The position numbers were made by a program, and so were the translations under genes. From contig UBTF01000014.1 of the NCBI GenBank assembly GCA_900468285.1, forward strand, positions 1 to 64,000: a stretch of 64,000 bases of DNA. Reading direction: 5' to 3'. Source of the DNA: Hyphomicrobiales bacterium (lineage in GTDB: Bacteria > Pseudomonadota > Alphaproteobacteria > Rhizobiales > Rhizobiaceae). Below the pieces are notes generated by a model that saw only the letters and a list, made by a program, of their open reading frames with translations, was not told where the DNA came from and ran no database searches. Shown in pieces: positions 6,963 to 15,758 of the stretch; position 1 is the first letter of the stretch, and the number at the start of each line of letters is the position of its first letter.

Positions 6963-8477
6963 CTACTCGCCTCGCGGGTATCGCTGGTTTTCTTCCAGAA
7001 CATTCAAGTCCATGTGATTTCGCATGTAGCGTTCCGACGCCTTTTGCAGAGGCTGGTAATCCCACGGGAAATAGGCGCCGTTGCGCAGCGCCTTGTAAAC
7101 CACCCAGCGTCTTGCCTGACTTTCGCGGACCGAGGCATCAAAGGCTGCGAGGTCCCATCGATCTCGAATTTGCTGCGTCATCGAACTCAACAACTGCGCG
7201 TGTCTGGGATCGCCCGCGAGATTTACGTTTTCCTGTGGGTCTGCTTCGAGATCAAACAGCAGCGGTGGATCCTGTTCGCACATGCAAAGCTTGTAGCGCC
7301 CTTCGCGTATGGCAACCAGGGGAGCGATCGATCCTTCCGCCGCATATTCCATCGGCACAGGACTGCGGCCGGTGGTCTGCTTTACGAGCCCGGTCAGGTC
7401 TTCGCCATCCGTCCAGCGTTTCAGCGAGGTGATATCAAGTCCGGCGAGCGAACACAGGGTTGGCGTCACATCGAGCGTCGATACCGGCTGATCGATCCGG
7501 GCGGGTGCCCATTCAGGGGTGGACAGCATCAGCGGGACGCGGGACGCGCCTTCAAAGAAGCACATCTTGAACCACAAGCCACGTTCGCCAAGCATGTCTC
7601 CGTGATCCGACAAAAACAGGATCGTGGTGTTTTCATCCATTCGCGTCCGCTTCAGCACATCGAGAATTTCGCCTATCTTGTCATCGATATAGGAGATATT
7701 GGCGAAATAGCCTCGCCTTGCGCGCCTGACCTCTTCGGCAGAGATATCGAACGCCCTGTGATCGCAGGCTTCCAGCAGCCGTTGTGAATGCGGGTCCTGC
7801 TCATCGAAATCCAACGGGCCGACCTGTGGATCAAGCGCCGGGCAATTCTCATAAAGGTCCCAGTATTGGCGCCGCGCGACATAGGGATCATGCGGGTGGG
7901 TAAAGCTGACGGTCAGACACCAGGGCCGGTCGTCCAGCCCGCGTGACAGATCGTAGAGTTTGCGGGTTGCGTGATAGGCAACCTCATCGTCATATTCCAT
8001 CTGATTGGTAATTTCGGCAACACCCGCGCCGGCGACCGAACCCAGATTGTGGTACCACCAGTCAATCCGCTCCCCCGGTTTGGTATAGTCGGGCGTCCAG
8101 CCGAAATCGGCAGGATAGATGTCTGTTGTCAGCCGCTCCTCAAACCCGTGGAGCTGATCCGGCCCGACAAAGTGCATCTTGCCGGAAAGCCCGGTGTAAT
8201 ATCCGGCAGAGCGCAAATGATGCGCATAGGTGGGGATGTCTGAGGCGAATTCGGCCGCATTATCGTAGACGCGCGTACGGCTGGGCAACTGGCCGGACAT
8301 GAAGGATGCACGAGCGGGCGCGCATAACGGGCTTGCCGTATAGGTGTTGGCGAAGCGCACGGAACGCTTCGCCAATTGCTTCAGATGTGGCGCGTGAAGG
8401 AAATCCGCAGGTCCATCGGGAAAGAACGTTCCGTTCAACTGATCGACCATGAGGATAAGAAAATTCTGACGCGCCAT
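6963..8477 (-). CDS. betC: Choline-sulfatase
   Basis: 504 residues from ATG 8477 (MARQNFLILMVDQ); the frame extends upstream but overlaps choX. The enzyme hydrolyses choline-O-sulfate to choline and sulfate, feeding glycine betaine synthesis or choline breakdown. The catalytic motif LCAPARASFMSG places the formylglycine-forming Cys at C52 and its partner Arg at R56. Asp12 near the N-terminus and FLSDHGDMLGE later in the chain are the alkaline-phosphatase-superfamily metal ligands. The C-terminus (residues ~440-500) matches choline-sulfatases. It is 14 bases downstream of choX, so the two form a betC-choX type operon controlled by the divergent LysR gene. Cytoplasmic, no signal peptide. Confidence 0.95.
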   Translation of the reverse strand: MARQNFLILMVDQLNGTFFPDGPADFLHAPHLKQLAKRSVRFANTYTASPLCAPARASFMSGQLPSRTRVYDNAAEFASDIPTYAHHLRSAGYYTGLSGKMHFVGPDQLHGFEERLTTDIYPADFGWTPDYTKPGERIDWWYHNLGSVAGAGVAEITNQMEYDDEVAYHATRKLYDLSRGLDDRPWCLTVSFTHPHDPYVARRQYWDLYENCPALDPQVGPLDFDEQDPHSQRLLEACDHRAFDISAEEVRRARRGYFANISYIDDKIGEILDVLKRTRMDENTTILFLSDHGDMLGERGLWFKMCFFEGASRVPLMLSTPEWAPARIDQPVSTLDVTPTLCSLAGLDITSLKRWTDGEDLTGLVKQTTGRSPVPMEYAAEGSIAPLVAIREGRYKLCMCEQDPPLLFDLEADPQENVNLAGDPRHAQLLSSMTQQIRDRWDLAAFDASVRESQARRWVVYKALRNGAYFPWDYQPLQKASERYMRNHMDLNVLEENQRYPRGE

Positions 8478-8491
8478 GCATCTACTCCGTA

Positions 8492-9445
8492 TTACAGACC
8501 AACAGCGGCCTTGACTGCCGGCGCACCCGGTTTGCCGTCCAGCGTCATGACGCCCGAAAGCCAGGCGTCGATGGCGCCCGGATTGGCCTTCAACCACGCT
8601 TTAGCCGCATCCTGCGCCGTCTGGCCACCCAGGATGTCTCCCATCAGCTTGTTTTCCATTCCGACATCGAATTTGAGGTTCTTCAACAGGGCCGTGGCGT
8701 TGGGGCATTGCGCCGTCCAGCCCGTGCGCGCAAGCGTGTAAACCTGGGCACCACCGAAGTTCGGCCCGAAATAATCATCGCCCCCAGCCAGGTATTCGAT
8801 GGAAAAGCTCTCATTCATCGGATGGGGAGCCCAGGCGAGGAACACCACGCCCTTTTTCGACTTTTCGGCGCGCGCCACCTGCGCCAGCATCGCCTGCTCG
8901 CCGGATTCGACAAGCTCCCAATCCTTCAGCCCGAATTTCTCGTCTGCAATGATTTTCTGGATGTTCTGGTTGGCGGGAGCGCCGGGCTCGATGCCATAGA
9001 TCTTGCGATCGAAATCATCTGCGTGCTTGGCAAGATCCGCAAAACTCTTGATGCCTTTTTCGGCCATGTAGGAGGGTATAGCCAGCGTGAACTTGGCACC
9101 TTCTAGGTTCTGGCCGACGACCTCGATAGCTTTTGCGGAATTTAGATCATCCACAAAGGATTTTTGCGCGGGCATCCAGTTGCCGAGGAAGACGTCTATC
9201 TCCTTGTTTTTCATGGCTTGGTAGCCAATAGGCACGGAAAGCGTCTTCACGTCGGCCTCGTAGCCCAATGCGCCGAACAGGACGGACGCGACGCCGTTGG
9301 TCGCAGTGATATCTGTCCAGCCGGGATCGCTCATGCGAATGGTCTTGCAGGCAGCGTCGTCTGCGGCCTGGGCTGAGCCGGCAAACGCGCCAGCAAGAAG
9401 AACGAGGCCTGATGTGAGCTGCCTTAAACGCTTTTTCACCTGCAT
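8492..9445 (-). CDS. choX: Choline ABC transporter substrate-binding protein
   Basis: 317 residues with a signal peptide (LVLLAGAFAGSAQA, cleavage near residue 28). It is a periplasmic glycine-betaine/choline-type binding protein of the OpuAC class: DPGWTDI, a GNWMP motif and WAPHPMNESF supply the aromatic residues that cage quaternary amines. Length and sequence fit ChoX of Rhizobiaceae. The permease and ATPase (choW, choV) are not in the window; the operon order here is choX then betC. An rpoD-type promoter is expected in the 94-base gap shared with the LysR gene. Confidence 0.92.
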   Translation of the reverse strand: MQVKKRLRQLTSGLVLLAGAFAGSAQAADDAACKTIRMSDPGWTDITATNGVASVLFGALGYEADVKTLSVPIGYQAMKNKEIDVFLGNWMPAQKSFVDDLNSAKAIEVVGQNLEGAKFTLAIPSYMAEKGIKSFADLAKHADDFDRKIYGIEPGAPANQNIQKIIADEKFGLKDWELVESGEQAMLAQVARAEKSKKGVVFLAWAPHPMNESFSIEYLAGGDDYFGPNFGGAQVYTLARTGWTAQCPNATALLKNLKFDVGMENKLMGDILGGQTAQDAAKAWLKANPGAIDAWLSGVMTLDGKPGAPAVKAAVGL

Positions 9446-9539
9446 TGCCGTCTCCTCATGTTTGGAAAAAATAAAACATCAACAGATTGATCTCTTCCGT
9501 GAAGCGGATATTTTTTGATGCCTGACAAAAGGAATTTTT

Positions 9540-10463
9540 ATGGCTGAGAGACCAATCGACCTTGGATGGATGCGGATGCTGGTAGAAATCGGCAGAAAGG
9601 GCAGTCTCACCGCAGCCGCAGAGGAGCTTGGGCTGACGCAACCCGCCATCAGCTATAAAATACGCCGTCTGGAAGAGGAGCTTGGCATCCGGCTTTTGAA
9701 GCGACAGCATCGCGGAGTCGAATTGACGGTAGAGGGAGCACGGCTGCTGGCCGTTGTCGAGCGCAACGTCTGCGAGATCGACCAAATGGCACGCGAGTTC
9801 AAGGCACCGCAGCGGCCAACCATACGGATCCACACCGACTACGCCGTTTCGTCGCTATGGCTCATCCCGCGTATGCAGGAATTTCGCGCGCTTTACCCCG
9901 AGATCAACATCCAGATTGCCGCGACCCAAAATCCAAGACAACATAATGCGGATCGTGACGATGTGATGATTGTTTTCGGGAGCCGCGCAGAAGCAGGGAA
10001 TAATGCAACGCTGCTGCTTCCCGAGAAGGTGCGGCCCGTTTGCGCGCCTGGTTTCCTGGATTGCCCGCCTAAAAAAATTACGCCGAAGAAGCTTGCTCAA
10101 TCCAAGCTCATCCACCTCGACAGTTCCTGGGCTTCCACATGGTTCGACTGGCGCAGCTATCTCACCGACATCGGAATCGACCGGAGCCTGGGCCAGGGAA
10201 GAGGAGACATCAGCTTCAATACCTATTCACTGGTCGTCCAATCGGCCATCGAGGGTCAGGGCCTTGCACTTGGCTGGTCCGGCCTTGTGGATGAACTGAT
10301 CAGGAGTGGCGCGCTGATTGGTGTCGGCCCTGTGCTCTCGGCACCGGAAAGGGGCTACTGGCTGGTACACCCACAAAACCGGCAGTCCGCCGCCCAGAAA
10401 CTGGTCGATTGGCTTCTTGCACATGCAGGCCGGGACGACGTGGATTTAGGAGGCGGCGGCTGA
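9540..10463 (+). CDS. betR: LysR-family regulator of choline sulfate utilisation
   Basis: 307 residues; AAGGA precedes ATG 9540. The N-terminal winged helix-turn-helix covers ~8-66 (MLVEIGRKGSLTAAAEELGL, QPAISYKIRRLEEELG). The effector domain (~90-295) resembles the GcvA/choline-sulfate subclass. Divergent orientation from choX-betC, with only 94 bases between starts, indicates control of that operon, probably with choline or choline-O-sulfate as signal (inference). The symbol follows usage for the choline-sulfate regulators. Its last 18 bases overlap the end of the AraC gene on the other strand. Confidence 0.88.
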   Translation: MAERPIDLGWMRMLVEIGRKGSLTAAAEELGLTQPAISYKIRRLEEELGIRLLKRQHRGVELTVEGARLLAVVERNVCEIDQMAREFKAPQRPTIRIHTDYAVSSLWLIPRMQEFRALYPEINIQIAATQNPRQHNADRDDVMIVFGSRAEAGNNATLLLPEKVRPVCAPGFLDCPPKKITPKKLAQSKLIHLDSSWASTWFDWRSYLTDIGIDRSLGQGRGDISFNTYSLVVQSAIEGQGLALGWSGLVDELIRSGALIGVGPVLSAPERGYWLVHPQNRQSAAQKLVDWLLAHAGRDDVDLGGGG

Positions 10464-11291
10464 CAGGGCATCTCGCATTCCGGATGACTTGAGATAGGCG
10501 CTGGGGGAGCTGCCAAGCATCCGCCGGAACATGGTGGTGAAGGCGGAAACATTTTCATAGCCCGCATCCAGCGCGACATTCGTGACGGTTTCTCCGCTTG
10601 CCAGGCGTGGCAGTGAGGCGAAAATACAGGCCTGCTGTCGCCAGGTCACGAAGCTTACTCCCGTCTCTATGCGGAACATACGGGTAAACGTCCGGCGGCT
10701 CATTCCCAGCGTCTGTGCCCAATCATCGATGCTGGCATTGGCTTTGGGAGCGCGAAGGAACTGTCGGCAAAGGGCCGCGATGCTGGGGTGGGACGGGAAA
10801 GGAAGCCCCAACGGCTTTTCAGGCAGATGACTTATTTCATCCATCAGCAATTCCATGACCAGTGCGCGCCTGCGCTCACCCTTTCGTATGGCATCCTCAT
10901 CTTGCAACAGCTCCGCGATGAGATTTTCAGCAAGCACGGTAACCTCGACAACGCGCGGTCTGGGCGGATTGATGAAATCCGAATGCACATAGACCGAATG
11001 CATTTCAACCTGGCTGACGACCTCGCTTGAATGCAGCAATCCGGCGGGAATGATGAGACCGTGGCCTGGCGGCAGCATCCAGCGGCCGTCGCCCGAGCTT
11101 ACGATGACGACGCCGCTGCGGGCAAACCAGAGTTGCGTCTTTTTATGCGAGTGGACAGAGCTTTTGAAGCCGTCCTGATAGACGCGGCGAAGCGCCACCA
11201 GAAACTCGTTGTTGCCATCGATAAAATCGAGCATCAAGTCCTGCTCATGGTCGCCTGCTAACTCCATAATTGGGGACGAACCGACTTTCAT
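10446..11291 (-). CDS. AraC-family transcriptional regulator with N-terminal cupin
   Basis: 281 residues from ATG 11291 (GAGAG upstream); the frame runs further upstream but only as an open frame. Residues ~20-130 form the AraC-type cupin (HSHKKTQLWFARSGVVIVSS, WMLPPGHGLIIPAGLLHS). Two helix-turn-helix motifs follow: SIDDWAQTLGMSRRTFTRMF and TNVALDAGYENVSAFTTMFR, then LGSSPSAYLK. It is divergent from the MFS exporter with 114 bases between starts, so it is the likely regulator of that exporter. The inducer is unknown. Its 3' end overlaps the LysR gene by 18 bases, tail to tail. Confidence 0.88.
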   Translation of the reverse strand: MKVGSSPIMELAGDHEQDLMLDFIDGNNEFLVALRRVYQDGFKSSVHSHKKTQLWFARSGVVIVSSGDGRWMLPPGHGLIIPAGLLHSSEVVSQVEMHSVYVHSDFINPPRPRVVEVTVLAENLIAELLQDEDAIRKGERRRALVMELLMDEISHLPEKPLGLPFPSHPSIAALCRQFLRAPKANASIDDWAQTLGMSRRTFTRMFRIETGVSFVTWRQQACIFASLPRLASGETVTNVALDAGYENVSAFTTMFRRMLGSSPSAYLKSSGMRDALSAAAS

Positions 11292-11405
11292 TTGGCCCAC
11301 TCTCGTAAAAACTAGACCACAGCACAAAAGCAGGCCGAGGACAATGCGGTTACAAGGACCGAAAAACCAAATTCCGATCCGTGCATGACTTCTGGAGAGA
11401 GACCC

Positions 11406-12602
11406 ATGGCGAGTGTGACCAGCACGAGCTTCAATGCCGAAAGAACGACCTTTTCCATCATTGCGGCGGCGAGCTTCTGCCACATGCTCAACGACATCAT
11501 GCAATCCCTGCTGACGTCGCTTTATCCGTTGCTGAAGGCAAATTACGCGCTGGATTTCGTCCAGATTGGACTGCTAACTTTCGCATTCCAGGTCACCGCC
11601 TCACTTCTGCAGCCAGCAGTGGGTATTGCGACCGACAAGTGGCCGATGCCGTTTTCCCTGCCTGTCGCCATGCTGTCCACCTGCGCTGGCCTGATTACGC
11701 TTGCCTTTGCTCACAGCTTTCCGGTTCTGGTGATCGGCGCCTGCATGATTGGCATCGGTTCTGCGATTTTCCACCCCGAAGCATCACGGGTTGCGCGTGT
11801 CGCCTCCGGCGGGAGACATGGATTGGCGCAATCCTTCTTCCAGGTCGGTGGAAATACGGGAACGGCGATCGGACCGCTGCTGGCGGCCTTCATCGTTCTT
11901 CCCTACGGCCAGCAAAGCCTCAGCTGGTTCTCGCTGATTGCGCTTGCCGGTTTCGCCGTCCTGTCATGGGTCAGCGTCTGGTATAGCCGTCACCGCCGCA
12001 GCACAGCGGGCCGCGCCCATGTCAGTCGCGCCCTGCCCTTGGCCAAAAACAAGGTGCTGATCACGCTGGTCGTTCTGCTGACCCTGACCGCCACGAAGAA
12101 CGCCTATCTTGCGAGCATTTCCAGCTATTTCACCTTCTACACCATCGAGAAGTTCGGGCTTTCGGTTCAGGATGCGCAGTTGCTGCTGTTCCTTTTCCTT
12201 GGTGCATCGGCAGCGGGCGTGTTCTTCGGAGGCCCGATTGGTGATCGCTTCGGCTCACGGATCGTCATCTGGTTTTCGATCCTCGGTGTCATCCCGTTTG
12301 CGCTTATGTTGCCCTATGCCAATCTTTTCTGGACGATTACACTCGTTGTCCTGATCGGCTTTATCTTCTCCTCGGCTTTCTCGGCTATCGTGGTCTTTGC
12401 CCAGGAACTCGTGCCGGGACGCGTGGGATTGATTGCCGGCATGTTCTTCGGCTTTGCCTTCGGTTTCGGTGGCATTGGGGCAGCCGTGCTTGGCGTCTTT
12501 GCGGACCGGGAAGGCATAGAATTCGTCTACCGCATCAGCTCATACATGCCATTGCTTGGTCTGCTCACGGTGTTCTTGCCGCGGTTGCCAAACCACCGAT
12601 AG
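11406..12602 (+). CDS. fsr: MFS exporter, fosmidomycin-resistance (Fsr) type
   Basis: 398 residues from ATG 11406 with GGAGAG just upstream. About 12 membrane segments. Fsr-like features include ASFCHMLNDIMQSLLTSLYP in the first helix, GIGSAIFHPEASRVAR after helix 4, GLAQSFFQVGGNTGTAIGPL in helix 5, and FFGGPIGDRFGSR in the second half. Fsr-type transporters expel fosmidomycin-like or other small toxic compounds by proton antiport; the natural substrate here is unknown. It is divergent from an AraC regulator and ends at a strong bidirectional terminator shared with minE. Confidence 0.85.
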   Translation: MASVTSTSFNAERTTFSIIAAASFCHMLNDIMQSLLTSLYPLLKANYALDFVQIGLLTFAFQVTASLLQPAVGIATDKWPMPFSLPVAMLSTCAGLITLAFAHSFPVLVIGACMIGIGSAIFHPEASRVARVASGGRHGLAQSFFQVGGNTGTAIGPLLAAFIVLPYGQQSLSWFSLIALAGFAVLSWVSVWYSRHRRSTAGRAHVSRALPLAKNKVLITLVVLLTLTATKNAYLASISSYFTFYTIEKFGLSVQDAQLLLFLFLGASAAGVFFGGPIGDRFGSRIVIWFSILGVIPFALMLPYANLFWTITLVVLIGFIFSSAFSAIVVFAQELVPGRVGLIAGMFFGFAFGFGGIGAAVLGVFADREGIEFVYRISSYMPLLGLLTVFLPRLPNHR

Positions 12603-12615
12603 ATCAACGGAAATG

Positions 12616-12652
12616 AAAAGCCGCCGGGACATGCATCCCGGCGGCTTTTTTT
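12616..12652. terminator. Bidirectional intrinsic terminator between fsr and minE
   Basis: A perfect 10-bp stem GCCGCCGGGA / TCCCGGCGGC (12620-12629 and 12636-12645) closes a CATGCA loop. It has AAAA before it and TTTTTTT after it, so it can end both the plus-strand exporter transcript and the minus-strand min operon transcript. Confidence 0.93.
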
Positions 12653-12667
12653 CGTCGTGTTGATGGT

Positions 12668-12928
12668 TCACGCGGCGCGCAGACTTGCGCTCAATGGTAT
12701 TTCGACATCGATCTCCAGAAGCGAGACATGCTCGTCGCTGTCCATGGTCACGTGAACCTTGTCTCTATCGATCTGCACATGCTTGGCGATGACGGCGAGG
12801 ATTTCCTCACGCAGGACAGCTACCAGCTCATTGCCAACGCCGTTGCGCTCATGGGCCAGCAGGACCTGAAGCCGTTCGCGAGCGAGCGGTGCCGATTTCT
12901 GTTTTCGGAAAAGGCTGAAGATGCTCAT
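12668..12928 (-). CDS. minE: Cell division topological specificity factor MinE
   Basis: 86 residues. The N-terminal [20 protein letters not shown] is the membrane-binding and MinD-contact segment; [20 protein letters not shown] follows, then the C-terminal dimerisation domain with [20 protein letters not shown]. MinE displaces MinCD from the membrane, producing pole-to-pole oscillation. Its ATG overlaps the minD stop (ATGA), so it is translated from the same minCDE message. In C58-type agrobacteria min genes lie on the linear chromosome (recalled), consistent with the replicon assignment here. Confidence 0.97.
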   Translation of the reverse strand: MSIFSLFRKQKSAPLARERLQVLLAHERNGVGNELVAVLREEILAVIAKHVQIDRDKVHVTMDSDEHVSLLEIDVEIPLSASLRAA

Positions 12929-13737
12929 GCGGCCCTCCCGAAAATCTTTGAGAAGATGCCGCGTCTTTCACCGGGCACAACGACGGGCAGATCTTCGCCG
13001 CAAAGACGACGTGCGGCTTCGAAGTATGCCATGGCAGGCGCGGATTTCGCGTCGGCCAGGGTCACGGGCGCACCCACGTTCGATGCACGCAGAACGTCCA
13101 TGCTTTCTGGGATAATGCCGATCAACGGGATGGAGAGGATTTCCAGAACATCTTCGACCTTGAGCATGTCGCCACGTTCGGCACGTGCCGCGTCATAGCG
13201 GGTCAGGAGCAGATGCTTTTCCATGCGCTCGCCGCGTTCAGCCTTGAGCGTTTTGGAATCGAGCAGGCCAATGATCCGGTCTGAGTCGCGGACGGAAGAC
13301 ACTTCCGGGTTGGTCACGACGACAGCAACATCCGCATGACGCATGGCAAGCGTTGCACCACGTTCGATACCGGCGGGGCTATCGCAGATAACCCAGTCGA
13401 AATGCTTCTTGAGTTCGCCGATGACCCACTCCACGCCCTCAGGCGTCAGATTGTCCTTGTCTCGGGTTTGCGATGCCGGCAGCAGGAACAGCGTGTCCAG
13501 ACGCTTGTCGCGGATCAGCGCCTGCGGCAGCTTTGCATCGCCCTGAATGACGTTGACCAGATCATAAACGACGCGGCGTTCCGCACCCATGACGAGATCG
13601 AGATTGCGCAGACCGACGTCGAAGTCCACGACGACGACCTTTTCCTTTTTCTGTGCCAACGCTGCACCGAGCGCGGCTGTCGACGTGGTCTTGCCAACGC
13701 CTCCTTTACCGGAAGTAACGACGACTACCTTCCCCAT
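12925..13737 (-). CDS. minD: Septum site-determining ATPase MinD
   Basis: 270 residues from ATG 13737 ([20 protein letters not shown]). The deviant Walker [27 protein letters not shown], and the C-terminal amphipathic membrane helix [12 protein letters not shown] are all present. MinD binds membrane as an ATP dimer, recruits MinC and is released by MinE. It is the middle gene of minCDE; 31 bases separate it from minC, and it overlaps minE by 4 bases. The open frame continues upstream but that part lies inside the minC end and is not MinD-like. Confidence 0.97.
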   Translation of the reverse strand: MGKVVVVTSGKGGVGKTTSTAALGAALAQKKEKVVVVDFDVGLRNLDLVMGAERRVVYDLVNVIQGDAKLPQALIRDKRLDTLFLLPASQTRDKDNLTPEGVEWVIGELKKHFDWVICDSPAGIERGATLAMRHADVAVVVTNPEVSSVRDSDRIIGLLDSKTLKAERGERMEKHLLLTRYDAARAERGDMLKVEDVLEILSIPLIGIIPESMDVLRASNVGAPVTLADAKSAPAMAYFEAARRLCGEDLPVVVPGERRGIFSKIFGRAA

Positions 13738-13768
13738 CCTTGCTCTCCTGTTCCTGGCCGTTTCCGGC

Positions 13769-14506
13769 TTAATTGAGTTTGTCCGCCTTGATCGTATCGT
13801 TCTCCAGCCAAAGCTGGACCGCCTGACCACGAAGTTTCGGGTCTATGTCTTCCGCCACCTTGTAAACACCATCGATGGCGAGCAATTCCGCTTCCAGCTT
13901 CTTGCAGAAAATCCGCGCAGAAGCATTGCCGAGGGAGCCAGCCATGGCACGACCCCGCAAGGCGCCGTAAATATGGATCGATCCGCCCGCGATAACCTCC
14001 GCACCGGAAGCAACCGAACCAACGATGGTCACATCCCCCTCAGGGAAGATGACCGACTGGCCGGAACGAACGGGTTCGCTGATCATCAGCGACTGGACCA
14101 CACTGCGAATCTCCGTCACCGGCGCTTTTGCCGGCTCTTCCGACACCTCGACCGTCGTCGCAAGCGACACCGGCTCGACCTCGATATCGGAGGCTGCCTT
14201 GCCGCCCTTGAGCGCAGGTGGCATTCCCGGCTCGATCATCGAAGGGCGCGCGCCCTCGATGCCCATGATGGCCACGTTGCGCGACACCAGCTCGGCCAGA
14301 AGCGATTTCAGCCCGGCCTTGTCCAGCTTCAGTTCCGCAACGTCGAGCACGACGGGACGCGAAAGGAAGAAGCCTGCAGACCGCGCCGCCAGGTCATCGA
14401 GTCGCTCCAGCCATTGGTCCAGTGGCTGCTCCGGGGACAGCACGACCGCCAGAAATGAACGGCCTTTGATACGGATTGAGCGTGAGTCTGTTAGCACTTT
14501 GGTCAT
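13769..14506 (-). CDS. minC: Septum site-determining protein MinC
   Basis: 245 residues from ATG 14506 (MTKVLTDSRSIRIKGRSFLA). An N-terminal FtsZ-inhibiting domain (~1-105) is joined by a Pro/Ala/Glu linker to a C-terminal beta-helix domain (~140-240: EGDVTIVGSVASGAEVIAGG, SIHIYGALRGRAMAG, ARIFCKKLEAELLAIDGVY). It blocks Z-ring assembly at poles together with MinD. A TTG at 14554 could add 16 residues, but it would overlap the CtrA-type site at 14548-14562, so the ATG is preferred. First gene of minCDE. Confidence 0.95.
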   Translation of the reverse strand: MTKVLTDSRSIRIKGRSFLAVVLSPEQPLDQWLERLDDLAARSAGFFLSRPVVLDVAELKLDKAGLKSLLAELVSRNVAIMGIEGARPSMIEPGMPPALKGGKAASDIEVEPVSLATTVEVSEEPAKAPVTEIRSVVQSLMISEPVRSGQSVIFPEGDVTIVGSVASGAEVIAGGSIHIYGALRGRAMAGSLGNASARIFCKKLEAELLAIDGVYKVAEDIDPKLRGQAVQLWLENDTIKADKLN

Positions 14507-14547
14507 CTTGGTAAACAAATCATTGACTTTAGGTAGCCCAGATATGG

Positions 14548-14562
14548 TTAACAAATGGTTAA
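14548..14562. promoter_or_regulatory. CtrA-type binding site upstream of minC
   Basis: TTAACAAATGGTTAA is an exact TTAA-N7-TTAA, the full consensus of the alphaproteobacterial cell-cycle regulator CtrA; on the minus strand it reads GTTAACCAT, the common extended form. It lies 41 bases upstream of the minC ATG. Regulation of min genes by CtrA has been reported in Sinorhizobium, as I recall. Binding here is inferred. Confidence 0.65.
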
Positions 14563-14880
14563 CGCCACCGCTTTTGGCCTTCTTAAATTAACTTCCTGAG
14601 GGCCTTGACTTGCACCATTTTCTTGAGGCCAAAAGAATCGCCAGTCAGTTGAAATGACACGTGATTCTGGCTTGGGCACCCATGAGCCCTATGCCTCCTG
14701 AAAGCGCTCCGTTGGGCCTCCGGCAACTGACGGCGGTAGGGTGGCTGGCCGGGCGATCAGGCGCGCGACAAGCAAGAGAAAAATATTCTCCTAAAATGCA
14801 TCTTTTTGCGTCTTTCTGCCATTTCAATGTGCAGCTTTTGTGGGATGAAAGACCATTAGAAATTCTGGAAGGAATACCAA
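14563..14880. other. Divergent promoter region between minC and the amino-acid transporter
   Basis: About 320 bases without a gene. A second TTAA-containing stretch (TTAAATTAAC near 14583) lies close to the CtrA-type site. An open frame continues from 14661 into the binding-protein gene, but its product before residue 74 has no signal-peptide character and the real start is at 14881. The half next to 14800 is A+T-rich and probably carries the transporter promoter. Confidence 0.5.
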
Positions 14881-15653
14881 TGAACTGGCTCAAGACAATT
14901 TCGGCAGCGGCAGCAATCAACGCCGCCCTGTTCTCCTACACTCATGCCGGCGAGAACCTTGACCAGATCAAGTCTGCCGGAACAATCAAGATTGGCACCG
15001 AAGGCACCTACGCACCCTTTACCTTCCACGATGCCAGCAACAAACTGGTCGGTTTCGACGTCGAAATCGGTGAAGCAGTCGCCAAGAAGCTGGGCGTGAA
15101 GGCAGAGTTCATCGAGGGCAAATGGGATGGTCTTATCGCTGGCCTCGATTCCAAGCGTTACGACGCTGTTATCAATCAGGTGGGGATAACAGAGGCGCGT
15201 AAACAGAAATATGCGTTTTCCGAGCCCTATATCGCGTCCAAGGCCGTGTTGATCGTCAGCGCTAAAAACGATGACATCAAGGGTTTTGAAGACCTGAAGG
15301 GCAAGAAATCGGCACAGTCGCTGACCAGCAACTTCGGCAAGCTTGCGACAGAAGCTGGCGCAGAACTTGTCGGCACCGATGGTTTCGACCAGTCGATCCA
15401 GCTTGTCCTGACCGGCCGCGCCGATGCGACCGTCAACGACAGCCTTTCCTACTTCGATTTCAAGAAAAAGCAGTCACAGGCTCCGGTCAAGGTCGTTGCT
15501 GAAAAGGCGGATGCGGATTATTCCGGCATTATCGTGCGCAAGGGTGACGAGGATCTGGTCGCCGCCATCAACAAGGCGCTGAGCGACATCAAGGCAGATG
15601 GCACCTACAAGTCGATCTCGGACAAATATTTCGGCCAGGACGTCTCCAAGTAA
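14881..15653 (+). CDS. Amino-acid ABC transporter substrate-binding protein, cystine-type (family 3)
   Basis: 257 residues; GGAAGGA precedes ATG 14881. The signal peptide ends near residue 21 (INAALFSYTHA). The family-3 fold is clear: GTIKIGTEGTYAPFTFHD, LVGFDVEIGEAVAKKLG, IAGLDSKRYDAVINQVGIT and RADATVNDSLSYF. Closest in type to the cystine binding proteins TcyA/TcyJ/FliY, so the ligand is probably a polar amino acid such as cystine, which remains inference. A hairpin terminator after it (15714) lets it be made in excess over the permease and ATPase that follow. Confidence 0.85.
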
Positions 15654-15713
15654 GGGGTGGTCCGGGGTCTATTATCCCGCTGAAAAATAAGTCATACTAA
15701 ACCAGATCATACA

Positions 15714-15742
15714 GTCCGGCGTCAGCGCCGGACTTCTTTTTT
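15714..15742 (+). terminator. Attenuating terminator between binding protein and permease
   Basis: Stem GTCCGGC / GCCGGAC (15714-15720, 15727-15733) with loop GTCAGC, followed by TTCTTTTTT. It sits inside the operon, so it probably acts as a partial terminator that sets a high ratio of periplasmic binding protein to membrane components. Confidence 0.8.
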
Positions 15743-15758
15743 CATCAAGGGGTTTTAC

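Noticed and set aside
8478..8597. Upstream extension of betC
   Set aside because: It would overlap the choX coding end, and the extra residues do not resemble sulfatases; ATG 8477 starts the conserved MARQNFLILM.
14661..14880. In-frame upstream extension of the amino-acid binding protein
   Set aside because: The extra 73 residues are not a signal peptide; ATG 14881 has a good ribosome site and begins a proper signal.
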